A stretch of DNA of 64,000 nt, taken from the NCBI RefSeq assembly GCF_040276065.1, contig NZ_JBELOI010000001.1, forward strand, positions 62,001 to 126,000. Direction: 5' to 3'. The notes beneath the pieces were generated by a model. It had not been told where the DNA came from and did not search any database. It saw only the letters and a program-made list of their open reading frames with translations. The stretch's first letter is position 1; each line of letters opens with the position of its first letter. Shown here piece after piece: positions 16,996-30,536 of the stretch. The position numbers were made by a program, and so were the translations under genes. The DNA is from Castellaniella sp040276065 (GTDB lineage Bacteria; Pseudomonadota; Gammaproteobacteria; Burkholderiales; Burkholderiaceae_B).

Positions 16996-17110
16996 GCGAA
17001 TGCCCCGGCGGTCCGCCGCCGGCGATCCCGCGTTGCCAATCCTCGTGATAGCCGCTGCGATCGCTGCGGTTTTCGCCTTGTCTGTACCGCGCATCCATCC
17101 GAATTTGAAC

Positions 17111-17137
17111 GTACGGATGAACCGAACAGGACACTAG
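17111..17137 (+). repeat. CTAG-ended short repeat, copy 2
   Basis: GTACGGATGA followed by ACCGAACAGGACACTAG, 27 bases, identical in length to copy 1. It lies between the convergent recR and tal genes and its last four bases overlap the tal stop codon. Flanking bases on the left (CGAATTTGAAC) also resemble those of copy 3 at 55041-55069. Confidence 0.7.
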
Positions 17138-18090
17138 CCCCGCAACTGCGTCACCAGGGTGTCGAGCTTGAAGGCGTCGGCCGTGAACGCGCGGATGCCC
17201 TCGGCCAGTTTTTCCGTGGCCATGGCATCCTGGTTCAGCTCGGTGCGGAAGGCCACCTCGTTGCTGGCCTGCCACGCGGGCGCGTACGCCTTGGCCTGAT
17301 CGATGGTCAGGCGGGCCGCAAGCGGCTCGTGGCTGTCGGCGAGCTGCTGAAGCAGATCGGGGCTGATCGTCAGCAGGTCGCAGCCCGCCAGGGCGCGGAT
17401 CTGGCCGATATTGCGAAAGCTCGCCCCCATGACCTGCGTGGGGATGTCGTAGGCCTTGTAGTAGTTATAGATACGTTCGACCGACTGGACGCCCGGGTCG
17501 GCCGGCCCGGCGTGGGCGGCCTCGTCCCAGCCGGCCCCCGCGGATTTCTTGTACCAGTCGTAGATGCGGCCCACAAAGGGCGAGATCAGGGTGACCTTGG
17601 CCTGCGCGCAGGCGATCGCCTGGGGCAGCGAGAACAGCAGGGTGAGGTTGCATTGGATGCCCTCGGCCTGCAGCACTCGGGCGGCCTGGATGCCTTCCCA
17701 GGTGGAGGCGAGCTTGATCAGAACCCGCTCGCGCGCAATGCCGGCGCGCTCGTACAGGCCGATGATCTGGCGGGCGCGCTCGATGCTGGCCAGGGTGTCG
17801 AAGGACAGCCGGGCATCGACCTCGGTCGACACGCGACCCGGGACGATGGCGAGGATTTCGCAACCAAAGGCGACCAGCAGGCGGTCGATCTGTTCGACCA
17901 GCGGCGCGCTCGGGTGGTCGCGCAGCACGCGTTCGAGCAGGGGCCGATAGGCCTCGAGCTGGACGGCCTTGAGGATCAACGAGGGGTTGGTCGTCGCGTC
18001 GGTGGGGCGGTAGGCGCGCATGGCCTCGAAATCGCCGGTGTCGGCGACGACCGTGGTCAGTGCACGCAGGGATTCGAGTTCGGTAGGCAT
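17134..18090 (-). CDS. tal: Transaldolase
   Basis: Pentose-phosphate enzyme of 318 residues transferring a dihydroxyacetone unit between sugar phosphates through a Schiff-base lysine. The lysine lies in RVLIKLASTWEGI; other class I motifs are TDATTNPSLILKA near the N-terminus and CNLTLLFSLPQAIACAQA. I chose ATG 18090 (MPTELESL); the open frame extends 14 residues further without better support. The gene converges on recR and diverges from carA. Its stop codon lies inside repeat copy 2. Confidence 0.94.
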   Translation of the reverse strand: MPTELESLRALTTVVADTGDFEAMRAYRPTDATTNPSLILKAVQLEAYRPLLERVLRDHPSAPLVEQIDRLLVAFGCEILAIVPGRVSTEVDARLSFDTLASIERARQIIGLYERAGIARERVLIKLASTWEGIQAARVLQAEGIQCNLTLLFSLPQAIACAQAKVTLISPFVGRIYDWYKKSAGAGWDEAAHAGPADPGVQSVERIYNYYKAYDIPTQVMGASFRNIGQIRALAGCDLLTISPDLLQQLADSHEPLAARLTIDQAKAYAPAWQASNEVAFRTELNQDAMATEKLAEGIRAFTADAFKLDTLVTQLRG

Positions 18091-18168
18091 TGTGCGGCGG
18101 TAGGAAAGGTCAGGAGCCCTACTGTAGTGCATTTCGGCCGAGCCGGGGGGTGGGACGGCACGAGACTG

Positions 18169-18174
18169 TATAAT
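18169..18174 (+). promoter_or_regulatory. Likely -10 box of the carAB promoter
   Basis: A perfect TATAAT stands 40 bases before the carA start in the tal-carA divergent spacer. The -35 region is G-rich and poor, so either an activator or another spacing is needed. Confidence 0.5.
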
Positions 18175-18213
18175 AGGAAAGTTTGAATATCGACTTTACA
18201 ACCGGGGTTTATC

Positions 18214-19383
18214 TTGCTGCCGTCAATCTTTCCCGAGGGTCCCAGCGGCCTTGTTCCAGCGATCCTAGCCTTGGCCGACGGCACTGTCTTTAGAGGGGTA
18301 TCCATCGGGGCCGAAGGCCACAGCGTGGCCGAGATCGTCTTCAACACCTCGATGACCGGTTATCAGGAAATCCTCACGGATCCCAGCTATAGCGGCCAGA
18401 TCATCACGCTCACGTATCCGCACATCGGCAATACCGGCGTCAACCCCGAGGACGTCGAGTCTTCCAGGGTACACGCCGCCGGCCTGGTCGTGCGGGATTG
18501 CCCTGCCCGGATATCGAGTTTCCGCGCCAGCCAGACCCTGCCCGAGTACCTGAAGGCGCAGGGCGTGGTCGCGATCTCGGGTATCGACACGCGCAAGCTC
18601 ACGCGCATCCTGCGCGAGCACGGCGCCCAGGGCGCCTGCATCATGGTCGGCGAGGACGTCGAGCGCGCCGTCGAACTCGCGCGCGGCTTTCCCGGCATGG
18701 CCGGCCAGGACCTCGCCGCATCGGTCGGCACGCGGCAGGCCGGCGCCTGGGCCCAGGGCACCTGGGCGCTGGGGCGCGGGTTCAGACGCCGCGAGGGCAA
18801 CCAGTTTCACGTCATCGCCTACGACTATGGCATCAAGGCCAATATCCTGCGCCTGCTTGCCGACCGGGGCTGCCGCATCACGCTGGTGCCCGCCACCACG
18901 CCGGTCCAGGACATCCTCGGCCAGCGGCCCGACGGCGTGTTCCTGTCCAATGGCCCGGGCGATCCAGCCGCCTGCGACTACGCGGCCGACACCTGCCGCG
19001 CCGTCCTCGACAATGGCATCCCGCTGTTCGGCATCTGCCTGGGCCAGCAAGTCCTGGGCCTGACCCTGGGCGGGCGCACGGTCAAGATGAAGACCGGCCA
19101 CCATGGCGCCAATCACCCGGTTCAGGACCTCGATACCGGCCGGGTATTCATCACCAGCCAGAACCACGGCTTCACCGTGGACGGCGACAGCCTGCCGGCC
19201 AACGCCCGGGTCACGCACGTGTCGCTTTTCGACGGCTCCCTCCAGGGATTCGAGCTTACGGACCGTCCGGTATTCTGCTTTCAGGGGCACCCCGAGGCCA
19301 GCCCCGGGCCGCACGATATCCTGGTGCTGTTCGACAAGTTCATCGACCTGATGGCCCGCCACAAGGCCCAGGCCTCCCAATAA
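18214..19383 (+). CDS. carA: Carbamoyl-phosphate synthase small (glutaminase) subunit
   Basis: Glutaminase subunit of 389 residues supplying ammonia to CarB for arginine and pyrimidine synthesis. The N-terminal domain has FNTSMTGYQEILTDPSY. The class I amidotransferase domain has the nucleophile in GICLGQQVLGL and the His/Glu pair in FCFQGHPEASPGP. No ATG or GTG lies in frame near the N-terminus: an upstream TGA at 18184 closes the frame, so translation must begin at TTG 18214, with GGGG eight bases before it. It lies 18 bases before carB in one operon. Confidence 0.95.
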   Translation: MLPSIFPEGPSGLVPAILALADGTVFRGVSIGAEGHSVAEIVFNTSMTGYQEILTDPSYSGQIITLTYPHIGNTGVNPEDVESSRVHAAGLVVRDCPARISSFRASQTLPEYLKAQGVVAISGIDTRKLTRILREHGAQGACIMVGEDVERAVELARGFPGMAGQDLAASVGTRQAGAWAQGTWALGRGFRRREGNQFHVIAYDYGIKANILRLLADRGCRITLVPATTPVQDILGQRPDGVFLSNGPGDPAACDYAADTCRAVLDNGIPLFGICLGQQVLGLTLGGRTVKMKTGHHGANHPVQDLDTGRVFITSQNHGFTVDGDSLPANARVTHVSLFDGSLQGFELTDRPVFCFQGHPEASPGPHDILVLFDKFIDLMARHKAQASQ

Positions 19384-19401
19384 GAAAACCACTGCCATCC
19401 C

Positions 19402-22641
<3,240 letters not shown>

Positions 22642-22670
22642 ACGGCGGACCCTCGGCCCTTCCGCGTTCC

Positions 22671-22699
22671 CCGACTGCGCCGGGCCCCGCAGTCTTTTT
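22671..22699 (+). terminator. Intrinsic terminator of carAB
   Basis: A GACTGC arm (22673-22678), ten-base loop, GCAGTC arm (22689-22694) and a run of five T follow the carB stop by about 30 bases. The perfect stem and U-tract fit Rho-independent termination. Confidence 0.85.
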
Positions 22700-22850
22700 G
22701 GGTTCTCCAGGACCACTCCGCCACCTGCCGGATGCGCCTCGTCGTCCCGCGGGCGCGCGCCGGCCATCGAATACGTCTTGCATGAACTCGCGGCCAGGCC
22801 ATACACTTTCGCGAGTTTTCTCCGTCCACCCCCAGATCAAGGCGGTTCCC

Positions 22851-24182
22851 ATGTCCGATTCTTATTTTCCCCGCTGGCGCCTGACCGCCGGTGCCACGGA
22901 GGGCGCCGTGGTCCAGCCGGACGAAATCATGCCCTGGCCCCAGACCGTGGCGATGGGCGCGCAGCATGTGGTCGCCATGTTCGGCTCCACGATTCTCGCC
23001 CCCCTGATCATGGGCTTCGATCCCAACATGGCCATCCTGATGTCGGGGATCGGCACGCTGATCTTCTTTCTTTTCGTGGGGGGACGCGTCCCCAGCTACC
23101 TAGGGTCCAGCTTCGCATTCATCGGCGGCGTCATCGCGGTGACGGGCTATGCGGGCAGCGGCCCGAATGCGAACATCGGCGTCGCCCTGGGGGCCATCAT
23201 CGTCTGCGGCCTCGTCTACACGGCGATCGGCCTGCTGACCGCGTGGCTGAACGCCCGCACGGGCGGGGGATCAGACTGGATCGATGCCTGGATGCCGCCG
23301 GTGGTCACCGGCGCCGTGGTGGCGGTCATCGGCCTGAATCTCGCGCCCATCGCCGCCAAGGGGGCCATGGGCGGTTCGCTGTTCGAATCCGGGATGGCGC
23401 TCATGACGATTCTGTGCGTCGGCGGTGTGGCGGTCCATACCCGGGGCATGGTCCAGCGCCTGCTGATTCTGGTGGGCCTGCTGCTGGCCTGCGTGATCTA
23501 CGCGATCCTCGCCAATGGGCTCGGGCTGGGCAAGCCCATTGATTTCGGCGCCATCGGCGCGGCGCCCTGGCTGGGCCTGCCGACGTTCTCGGCCCCGGTG
23601 TTCGAGGCTCACGCCATCAGCCTGATCGCGCCGGTGGCCATCATTCTGGTGGCCGAGAACCTCGGTCATATCAAGGCTGTGAGCGCCATGACCGGGCAGA
23701 ACCTGGACCGCTACCTGGGGCGTGCCTTCATCGGCGACGGGGTGGCCACCATGGTATCGGGCGCGGTCGGGGGCACCGGCGTGACTACTTATGCCGAGAA
23801 TATCGGGGTCATGACGGTCACCCGCATCTATTCCACGGTCGTCTTCGTGGTCGCCGCGCTGATCGCGATCTGCCTGGGCTTCTCGCCCAAGTTCGGGGCC
23901 GCGATCCAGGCTATTCCGGCGCCCGTGCTGGGCGGCATGTCCATCGTGGTGTTCGGCCTGATCACCATTGCCGGGGCGCGGATCTGGGTCGTGAACCAAG
24001 TCGATTTCAGCGATAACCGCAACCTGATCGTGGCGGCGGTCACCCTGATTCTGGGGGCCGGGAATTTCTCGATCGCGATCGGCGCCTTCCGCCTCGATGG
24101 GATCGGCACCGCGACTTTCGGCGCGATCATCCTGTATGCGTTGCTGCGGCGCGGCAAGCCGGATCGACAGCCGACGGTGTAG
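22851..24182 (+). CDS. Uracil/xanthine permease (NCS2 family)
   Basis: Nucleobase:proton symporter of 443 residues with about 12-14 hydrophobic segments. NCS2 features include QTVAMGAQHVVAMFGSTILA at the start of TM1, ILVAENLGHIKAVSAMTGQN and YAENIGVMTVTRIYSTVVFV. I chose ATG 22851 with AAGGCGG six bases upstream; the open frame extends to 22698 but that leader is Pro/Arg-rich and overlaps the carB terminator. Its position after carAB suggests pyrimidine salvage, favouring uracil (UraA-like) over xanthine as substrate (inference). Confidence 0.88.
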   Translation: MSDSYFPRWRLTAGATEGAVVQPDEIMPWPQTVAMGAQHVVAMFGSTILAPLIMGFDPNMAILMSGIGTLIFFLFVGGRVPSYLGSSFAFIGGVIAVTGYAGSGPNANIGVALGAIIVCGLVYTAIGLLTAWLNARTGGGSDWIDAWMPPVVTGAVVAVIGLNLAPIAAKGAMGGSLFESGMALMTILCVGGVAVHTRGMVQRLLILVGLLLACVIYAILANGLGLGKPIDFGAIGAAPWLGLPTFSAPVFEAHAISLIAPVAIILVAENLGHIKAVSAMTGQNLDRYLGRAFIGDGVATMVSGAVGGTGVTTYAENIGVMTVTRIYSTVVFVVAALIAICLGFSPKFGAAIQAIPAPVLGGMSIVVFGLITIAGARIWVVNQVDFSDNRNLIVAAVTLILGAGNFSIAIGAFRLDGIGTATFGAIILYALLRRGKPDRQPTV

Positions 24183-24237
24183 CGGCTCGGCCGGGGCTTG
24201 CTTTTTCCCGGCATTTTGACCACAATAGGCCCCAGTA

Positions 24238-24267
24238 CCCCGGCGGGTTCGGCCGGGGCTTTATTTT
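24238..24267 (+). terminator. Intrinsic terminator after the permease gene
   Basis: CCCCGGC (24238-24244), a seven-base loop, GCCGGGG (24252-24258) and CTTTATTTT. Perfect 7-bp GC stem with a U-rich tail, 55 bases after the permease stop. Confidence 0.8.
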
Positions 24268-24349
24268 GGGCGAGCGCTCGCAGGGCGTTTCACGCAGAAT
24301 CGGCCGAGTGCCGAGCAGGCCCGCCCCATCGCCTACGTGCAAAGCCAGG

Positions 24350-24378
24350 CGCCCCCCTTCGCATCCGGGGCGTTTTTT
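24350..24378 (+). terminator. Second intrinsic terminator, in the greA leader
   Basis: CGCCCC (24350-24355) pairs with GGGGCG (24367-24372), followed by six T (24373-24378). It lies 95 bases before greA. It could be a back-up terminator for the permease or an attenuator of greA. A further GC hairpin without a T-run, GCCCCC/GGGGGC, lies at about 24412-24426. Confidence 0.7.
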
Positions 24379-24473
24379 ACGTTTGCCATCAGGTCGTCCC
24401 AACGCAGAGGCGCCCCCGAGGGGGGCTGCCCGGCGCGGGCACGGCATGAGGGCCATTTTGAGTCAGGTACATT

Positions 24474-24950
24474 ATGTCTGCGATTCCTTTGACAGCTCGC
24501 GGGGCAGAGCGCTTACAAGCTGAATTGCATCGCCTCAAGACGGTCGACCGCCCCGAGGTCATCAGCGCCATCGCCGAGGCGCGGGCGCAGGGCGACTTGT
24601 CCGAGAACGCCGAATACGATGCGGCGCGCGAACGCCAGGGATTCGTCGAGGGCCGCATCCAGGAACTTGAGGGCACGCTGTCCAACGCCCAGATCATCAA
24701 TCCGGCCGATCTCGATGTCGCCGGCCAGGCCGTGTTCGGCGCGACCGTCGAGATCGAGGATCTGGAATCGGGCGAGCGCCTGCGCTATCAGATCGTGGGC
24801 GATCTCGAGGCCGACATCCGCGCCAATATGATTTCGGTCTCCAGCCCCGTGGCGCGCGCCCTCATTGGCAGGAGCGAAGGCGACGTGGTCGAGGTCAAGG
24901 CACCGGCGGGCGTGCGCGAATACGAGGTGTGCTCGGTCAGCTACGTGTAG
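24474..24950 (+). CDS. greA: Transcript cleavage factor GreA
   Basis: RNA polymerase secondary-channel factor of 158 residues that rescues backtracked complexes by stimulating cleavage of the nascent RNA. The N-terminal coiled coil carries the acidic tip GDLSENAEYDAARE (near residues 41-54). The C-terminal FKBP-like domain includes YQIVGDLEADIRANMISVSS and SPVARALIGRSEGDVVEVKA. It converges on yhbY, overlapping that gene's end by 14 bases. Confidence 0.95.
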   Translation: MSAIPLTARGAERLQAELHRLKTVDRPEVISAIAEARAQGDLSENAEYDAARERQGFVEGRIQELEGTLSNAQIINPADLDVAGQAVFGATVEIEDLESGERLRYQIVGDLEADIRANMISVSSPVARALIGRSEGDVVEVKAPAGVREYEVCSVSYV

Positions 24951-25560
24951 TGCGACCGCGCCGCGCCCCGGCGCGCAGCGTCAGAGCGCTGCCGCCGCTG
25001 CGGCGTGGGATGCCCGGAGTGGCGGCCGGGCGGCGGGGGGTGCGCGTCTGCGCCCCGGGGCGGCGCTCTCGCGAGTCGGGAGCGTCGCTTTTTCGTGCCG
25101 GCGTCTTTGCCCCGGCGGGCGCGGCCTTGCGGGCACCGTCGGCCGCGCGGGCGGGTTTGACACCGTGGCCGGATTTGGCCTCCCCGCGTGCGAGGGCGGC
25201 CTGTTTTTTGGGGATGTGGGGCTCCGAGGGCTTGCGCAACGCACGGGTGGCGTTTCGGGCCTCGGCCTGGGCGTGTTGCGCAGCGGCATCGGGCCGATAG
25301 ATAATCAGCGTCTTGCCCAGATGATGGACCGCCGCGCACGAGAGCGCCTCGCAGATCGCCTCGAGCATGGCCTCGCGTTCCTCGCGCTCGGCGCCCGCGA
25401 CGCGCACCTTGATCAACTCGTGCGCGGTGAGGCCGCGGTCGATTTCATTCAGGACGGATGCGCTCAGGCCCCGGTCGCCGATCAGCACGACGGGGCGCAG
25501 GGGGTGGGCCGCGGCGCGCAGGGCGCTGCGTTCATGGGATGTTAGTTCGAGTTTGGGCAT
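24937..25560 (-). CDS. yhbY: YhbY-type CRM-domain ribosome-associated RNA-binding protein with long basic tail
   Basis: RNA-binding protein of 207 residues. The first ~95 match YhbY: LTSHERSALRAAAHPLRPVV, then GLSASVLNEIDRGLTAHELI and KVRVAG. YhbY binds pre-50S particles. E. coli YhbY is about 97 residues; here a further ~110 residues rich in Ala, Arg, Lys and Pro follow and look disordered and strongly basic. It diverges from rlmE with only 17 bases between, as is common, and its end overlaps greA. The tail may be real or may partly reflect high-GC read-through of an open frame. Confidence 0.88.
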   Translation of the reverse strand: MPKLELTSHERSALRAAAHPLRPVVLIGDRGLSASVLNEIDRGLTAHELIKVRVAGAEREEREAMLEAICEALSCAAVHHLGKTLIIYRPDAAAQHAQAEARNATRALRKPSEPHIPKKQAALARGEAKSGHGVKPARAADGARKAAPAGAKTPARKSDAPDSRERRPGAQTRTPRRPAATPGIPRRSGGSALTLRAGARRGRTTRS

Positions 25561-25577
25561 AGTGGAATTGTACGGTA

Positions 25578-26234
25578 ATGGCCAAGAAAAAATTCTCCAA
25601 AGCCTGGGTCCAGCAGCACATCAATGACCCTTACGTCAAAATGGCGCAACAGAAGGGCTATCGCGCCCGGGCGGCGTTCAAGCTGTCCGAGATTCTGGAC
25701 GCCGAGCGCTTGTTGCGCCGCGGCGATGTGGTGGTGGACCTCGGGTCGGCCCCCGGCAGTTGGTCCCAGGTCGTGCGCGAGCGGCTTGCTGGCCCGGGAG
25801 GCGTGATCGATGGGCGACTCATCGCGCTGGACCTGTTGCCGATGGAGCCCATCGCCGGGGTCGAGTTCATTCTGGGGGATTTCCGCGAGGACGCCGTCCT
25901 CGAGGAACTGCACGAGCGTCTGGGCGGCCAGGCGGTGGACCTTGTGATTTCGGACATGGCCCCCAATTTGTCGGGTGTGGCCTCGGCCGACGCCGCGCGC
26001 ATCGCCCACGTTTGCGAGCTGGCGCTGGAATTCGCCCGCGGCCACCTCGCGCCCGAGGGTGCGCTGGTGGTCAAGGCGTTCCACGGCAGCGGCTTCTCCC
26101 AGGTGGTCGAGTCCTTCAAGCGCCACTTCGTCCGGGTCGTGGAGCGCAAGCCCAAGGCCTCGAGGGATAAATCCTCCGAAACCTTCCTGGTGGCGCGTGG
26201 CCTCAAAGAGGGGTCCGGGGGATCGGAAGGCTAG
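25578..26234 (+). CDS. rlmE: 23S rRNA 2'-O-methyltransferase (U2552), RlmE/FtsJ
   Basis: Methyltransferase of 218 residues for U2552 in the A-loop of 23S rRNA. The catalytic K-D-K-E set is visible: N-terminal K near KSKAWVQQHIN-type segment, D in VDLVISDMAPN, K in LVVKAFHG and E in SSETFLVAR. The SAM motif is VDLGSAPGSWSQV. Loss in E. coli gives slow 50S maturation. Start ATG 25578 fits the standard N-terminus (MAKKKFSKAWV). Followed by ftsH in the conserved order. Confidence 0.95.
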   Translation: MAKKKFSKAWVQQHINDPYVKMAQQKGYRARAAFKLSEILDAERLLRRGDVVVDLGSAPGSWSQVVRERLAGPGGVIDGRLIALDLLPMEPIAGVEFILGDFREDAVLEELHERLGGQAVDLVISDMAPNLSGVASADAARIAHVCELALEFARGHLAPEGALVVKAFHGSGFSQVVESFKRHFVRVVERKPKASRDKSSETFLVARGLKEGSGGSEG

Positions 26235-26380
26235 TGTGCTGTTTGGCCGATCGGCATTTCGGTTGCGGTGCCCGGCACGGTTTGACGCCGGGATTCAGGT
26301 AGAATGAAGCATTGACGGTTTTGTCAGCTTGTTGTAAACAGGCGAGCCGAACCGACGACAGTACACGCAGGAGGTTGGCT

Positions 26381-28279
<1,899 letters not shown>

Positions 28280-28290
28280 TTGGACCCTCG

Positions 28291-29127
28291 ATGTCCGGCC
28301 ACCTCGAGTGCGGGCGCTATTGCTTGTCCCTGCGGCGCCCGCTGGTGATGGGGATCGTCAATGTCACCCCCGATTCGTTCTCGGACGGCGCGCAGCACTT
28401 CCGCGCCGACGAGGCGATCGCGCACGCACAGCGGCTGATCGACGAGGGTGCCGACATTCTCGATGTCGGCGGCGAATCCACGCGGCCAGGGGCGCAAGCC
28501 GTGCCGGTCGACGAGGAATTGCGGCGCGTGGTGCCGGTGATCCAGGCCCTGCGCGATTGCGGTGTGCCCCTGTCGGTTGACACCTGCAAGCCCGCGGTGA
28601 TGAGCGCCGCCCTCGAGGCCGGGGCGGATATGATCAACGACATCATGGGGTTCGGGACGCCAGGCGCCGCGGAGGCGGTCGCTGGCGCCGCGTGCGCGCT
28701 GTGTGTCATGCACATGCGCGGCGAACCACGGACCATGCAGGACGCACCGGTCTATGCCGACGTGGTGCGCGAGGTAGGCGACTACCTGGCTGCTCGTGCG
28801 CGGGCGCTGCGCGAACTGGGCGTGGCGCCGGGCCGCATCGTGCTCGATCCGGGATTCGGATTTGGCAAGACGATAGCGCATAATTACACGCTGCTTGCGC
28901 ACTTGCGCGAGCTGCGGGCCGGGGATTATCCCTTGTTGCTGGGCGTGTCCCGCAAATCGATGATCGGTGCGGTGACCGGGCGGTCGGCCGACCGGCGCCT
29001 GGGCGGCAGCATCGCGGCGGCCCTCGCGGGCGCAGCGCGCGGTGCCAGCATCCTGCGGGTGCACGACGTGGCCGATACGGTGGACGCCCTCAAAATCTGG
29101 GCAAAGGTGGAAGGAGTCGGCGCATGA
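28291..29127 (+). CDS. folP: Dihydropteroate synthase
   Basis: Folate-pathway enzyme of 278 residues joining p-aminobenzoate to dihydropterin diphosphate; target of sulfonamides. Motifs in order are VMGIVNVTPDSFSDG (residues ~19-33), DVGGESTRPGA, SVDTCKP, MINDIMG, ILDPGFGFGK-type IVLDPGFGFGKT and LLGVSRKSM. Follows ftsH by 11 bases and overlaps glmM by ATGA, the common ftsH-folP-glmM order. Confidence 0.96.
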   Translation: MSGHLECGRYCLSLRRPLVMGIVNVTPDSFSDGAQHFRADEAIAHAQRLIDEGADILDVGGESTRPGAQAVPVDEELRRVVPVIQALRDCGVPLSVDTCKPAVMSAALEAGADMINDIMGFGTPGAAEAVAGAACALCVMHMRGEPRTMQDAPVYADVVREVGDYLAARARALRELGVAPGRIVLDPGFGFGKTIAHNYTLLAHLRELRAGDYPLLLGVSRKSMIGAVTGRSADRRLGGSIAAALAGAARGASILRVHDVADTVDALKIWAKVEGVGA

Positions 29128-30464
29128 GCGCACGCAAGTATTTCGGCACCGACGGGGTGCGCGGCATCGTGGGCGGCGAGACCATCAACGCCGAGTTCGC
29201 CCTGCGGCTGGGCTACGCCGCGGGCCGCGTCCTGGCGCGCGGCGCCGCCGGCGCAGGCCGGCCCACGGTGGTCATCGGCAAGGACACCCGAATCTCGGGC
29301 TATATGCTCGAATCCGCCCTCGAGGCGGGGCTGTCGGCCGCCGGCGTGGACGTGATGCTTGCCGGCCCTATTCCGACGCCCGCCGTGGCCTACCTGACCC
29401 GTGCCTGGCGGCTGGCGGCTGGCATTGTCATCAGTGCGTCGCACAATCCACATTACGACAACGGCATCAAATTCTTTTCCGCCGCCGGCACCAAACTGCC
29501 CGATGAGACCGAGGCCGCCATCGAGGCCATGCTTGACGAGCCCATCGGGTGCGCGGACTCCGGGGGGCTGGGGCGGGCACGGCGCATCAACGACGCGGCC
29601 GGACGCTATATCGAGTTCTGCAAGAGCACCTTTCCCAACGAGCTCGATCTGCTGGGGCTGCGCATCGTGGTGGACGCGGCGCACGGCGCCGCCTACCACA
29701 TCGCGCCGCACGTATTCCGCGAACTGGGCGCCGAGGTCTCGACCATCGGCTGCGAGCCCGACGGCTTCAATATCAACGAAGGGGTGGGCGCAACCCATCC
29801 CGAGGCGCTGGTCGCCGCCGTGCGGGCGCAGGGCGCGGACCTTGGCATCGCTCTGGACGGTGACGCCGATCGCCTGCAGATGATCGACGGCGCGGGGCGC
29901 CTCTATAACGGCGACGAACTGCTGTACGCCATCGTGCGCGACCGCTCGCGCACCCAGCCGATCGGCGGGGTGGCGGGTACCCTGATGACCAATTTTGGCT
30001 TTGAAAAGCGCATGCGCGACCTGGGCATTCCGTTTGAGCGCACCCAGGTGGGGGACCGCTACGTCCTCGAGGCCCTGCGCCAACGCGGCTGGCTGTTCGG
30101 CGGCGAGAGCTCCGGGCACCTGCTGTGTCTGGACCGCCACACGACCGGGGACGGCATCGTCGCCGCCTTGCAGGTCGTTGCGGCGATGCGCCATGGCCAG
30201 GCACGGCTGGACGAGCTGGTCGCCGACTTGAAGATGTACCCCCAGAGAATGGTCAATATCCCCCTGGCCCCGGGTATGGCCTGGGAACAGCACGAGGGCC
30301 TGAAGGCCGCGGCCCGGGCCGTGAGTGACAGCCTCGGCGAGCGCGGCCGCGTCCTGATCCGCGCCTCGGGGACCGAGCCCAAGCTGCGCCTGATGGTCGA
30401 GGCCGAGGACGAGGCCCTCGCCGAGGACGGCGTGCGCCGGCTCGTGGCAGTAAGATTGGCCTGA
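29124..30464 (+). CDS. glmM: Phosphoglucosamine mutase
   Basis: Converts glucosamine-6-phosphate to glucosamine-1-phosphate for peptidoglycan and LPS precursors. 446 residues. The phosphoserine site is in IVISASHNPHYDNGIKFF (about residues 100-117); the metal loop is ALDGDADRLQMID; the sugar loop is FGGESSGHLL; the phosphate site RASGTEPKLRLMVE. It starts within the folP stop. Confidence 0.97.
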   Translation: MSARKYFGTDGVRGIVGGETINAEFALRLGYAAGRVLARGAAGAGRPTVVIGKDTRISGYMLESALEAGLSAAGVDVMLAGPIPTPAVAYLTRAWRLAAGIVISASHNPHYDNGIKFFSAAGTKLPDETEAAIEAMLDEPIGCADSGGLGRARRINDAAGRYIEFCKSTFPNELDLLGLRIVVDAAHGAAYHIAPHVFRELGAEVSTIGCEPDGFNINEGVGATHPEALVAAVRAQGADLGIALDGDADRLQMIDGAGRLYNGDELLYAIVRDRSRTQPIGGVAGTLMTNFGFEKRMRDLGIPFERTQVGDRYVLEALRQRGWLFGGESSGHLLCLDRHTTGDGIVAALQVVAAMRHGQARLDELVADLKMYPQRMVNIPLAPGMAWEQHEGLKAAARAVSDSLGERGRVLIRASGTEPKLRLMVEAEDEALAEDGVRRLVAVRLA

Positions 30465-30536
30465 ACGGACCATCGCCTCAAAACTGCAACATACCGCAGT
30501 CACAATGCTGACTGGCATGTCTTCAGGAGGTGGCCG

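Noticed and set aside
24266..24523. Small open frame upstream of greA
   Set aside because: It crosses the intrinsic terminator at 24350-24378 and overlaps the greA start in another frame; composition is non-coding-like.
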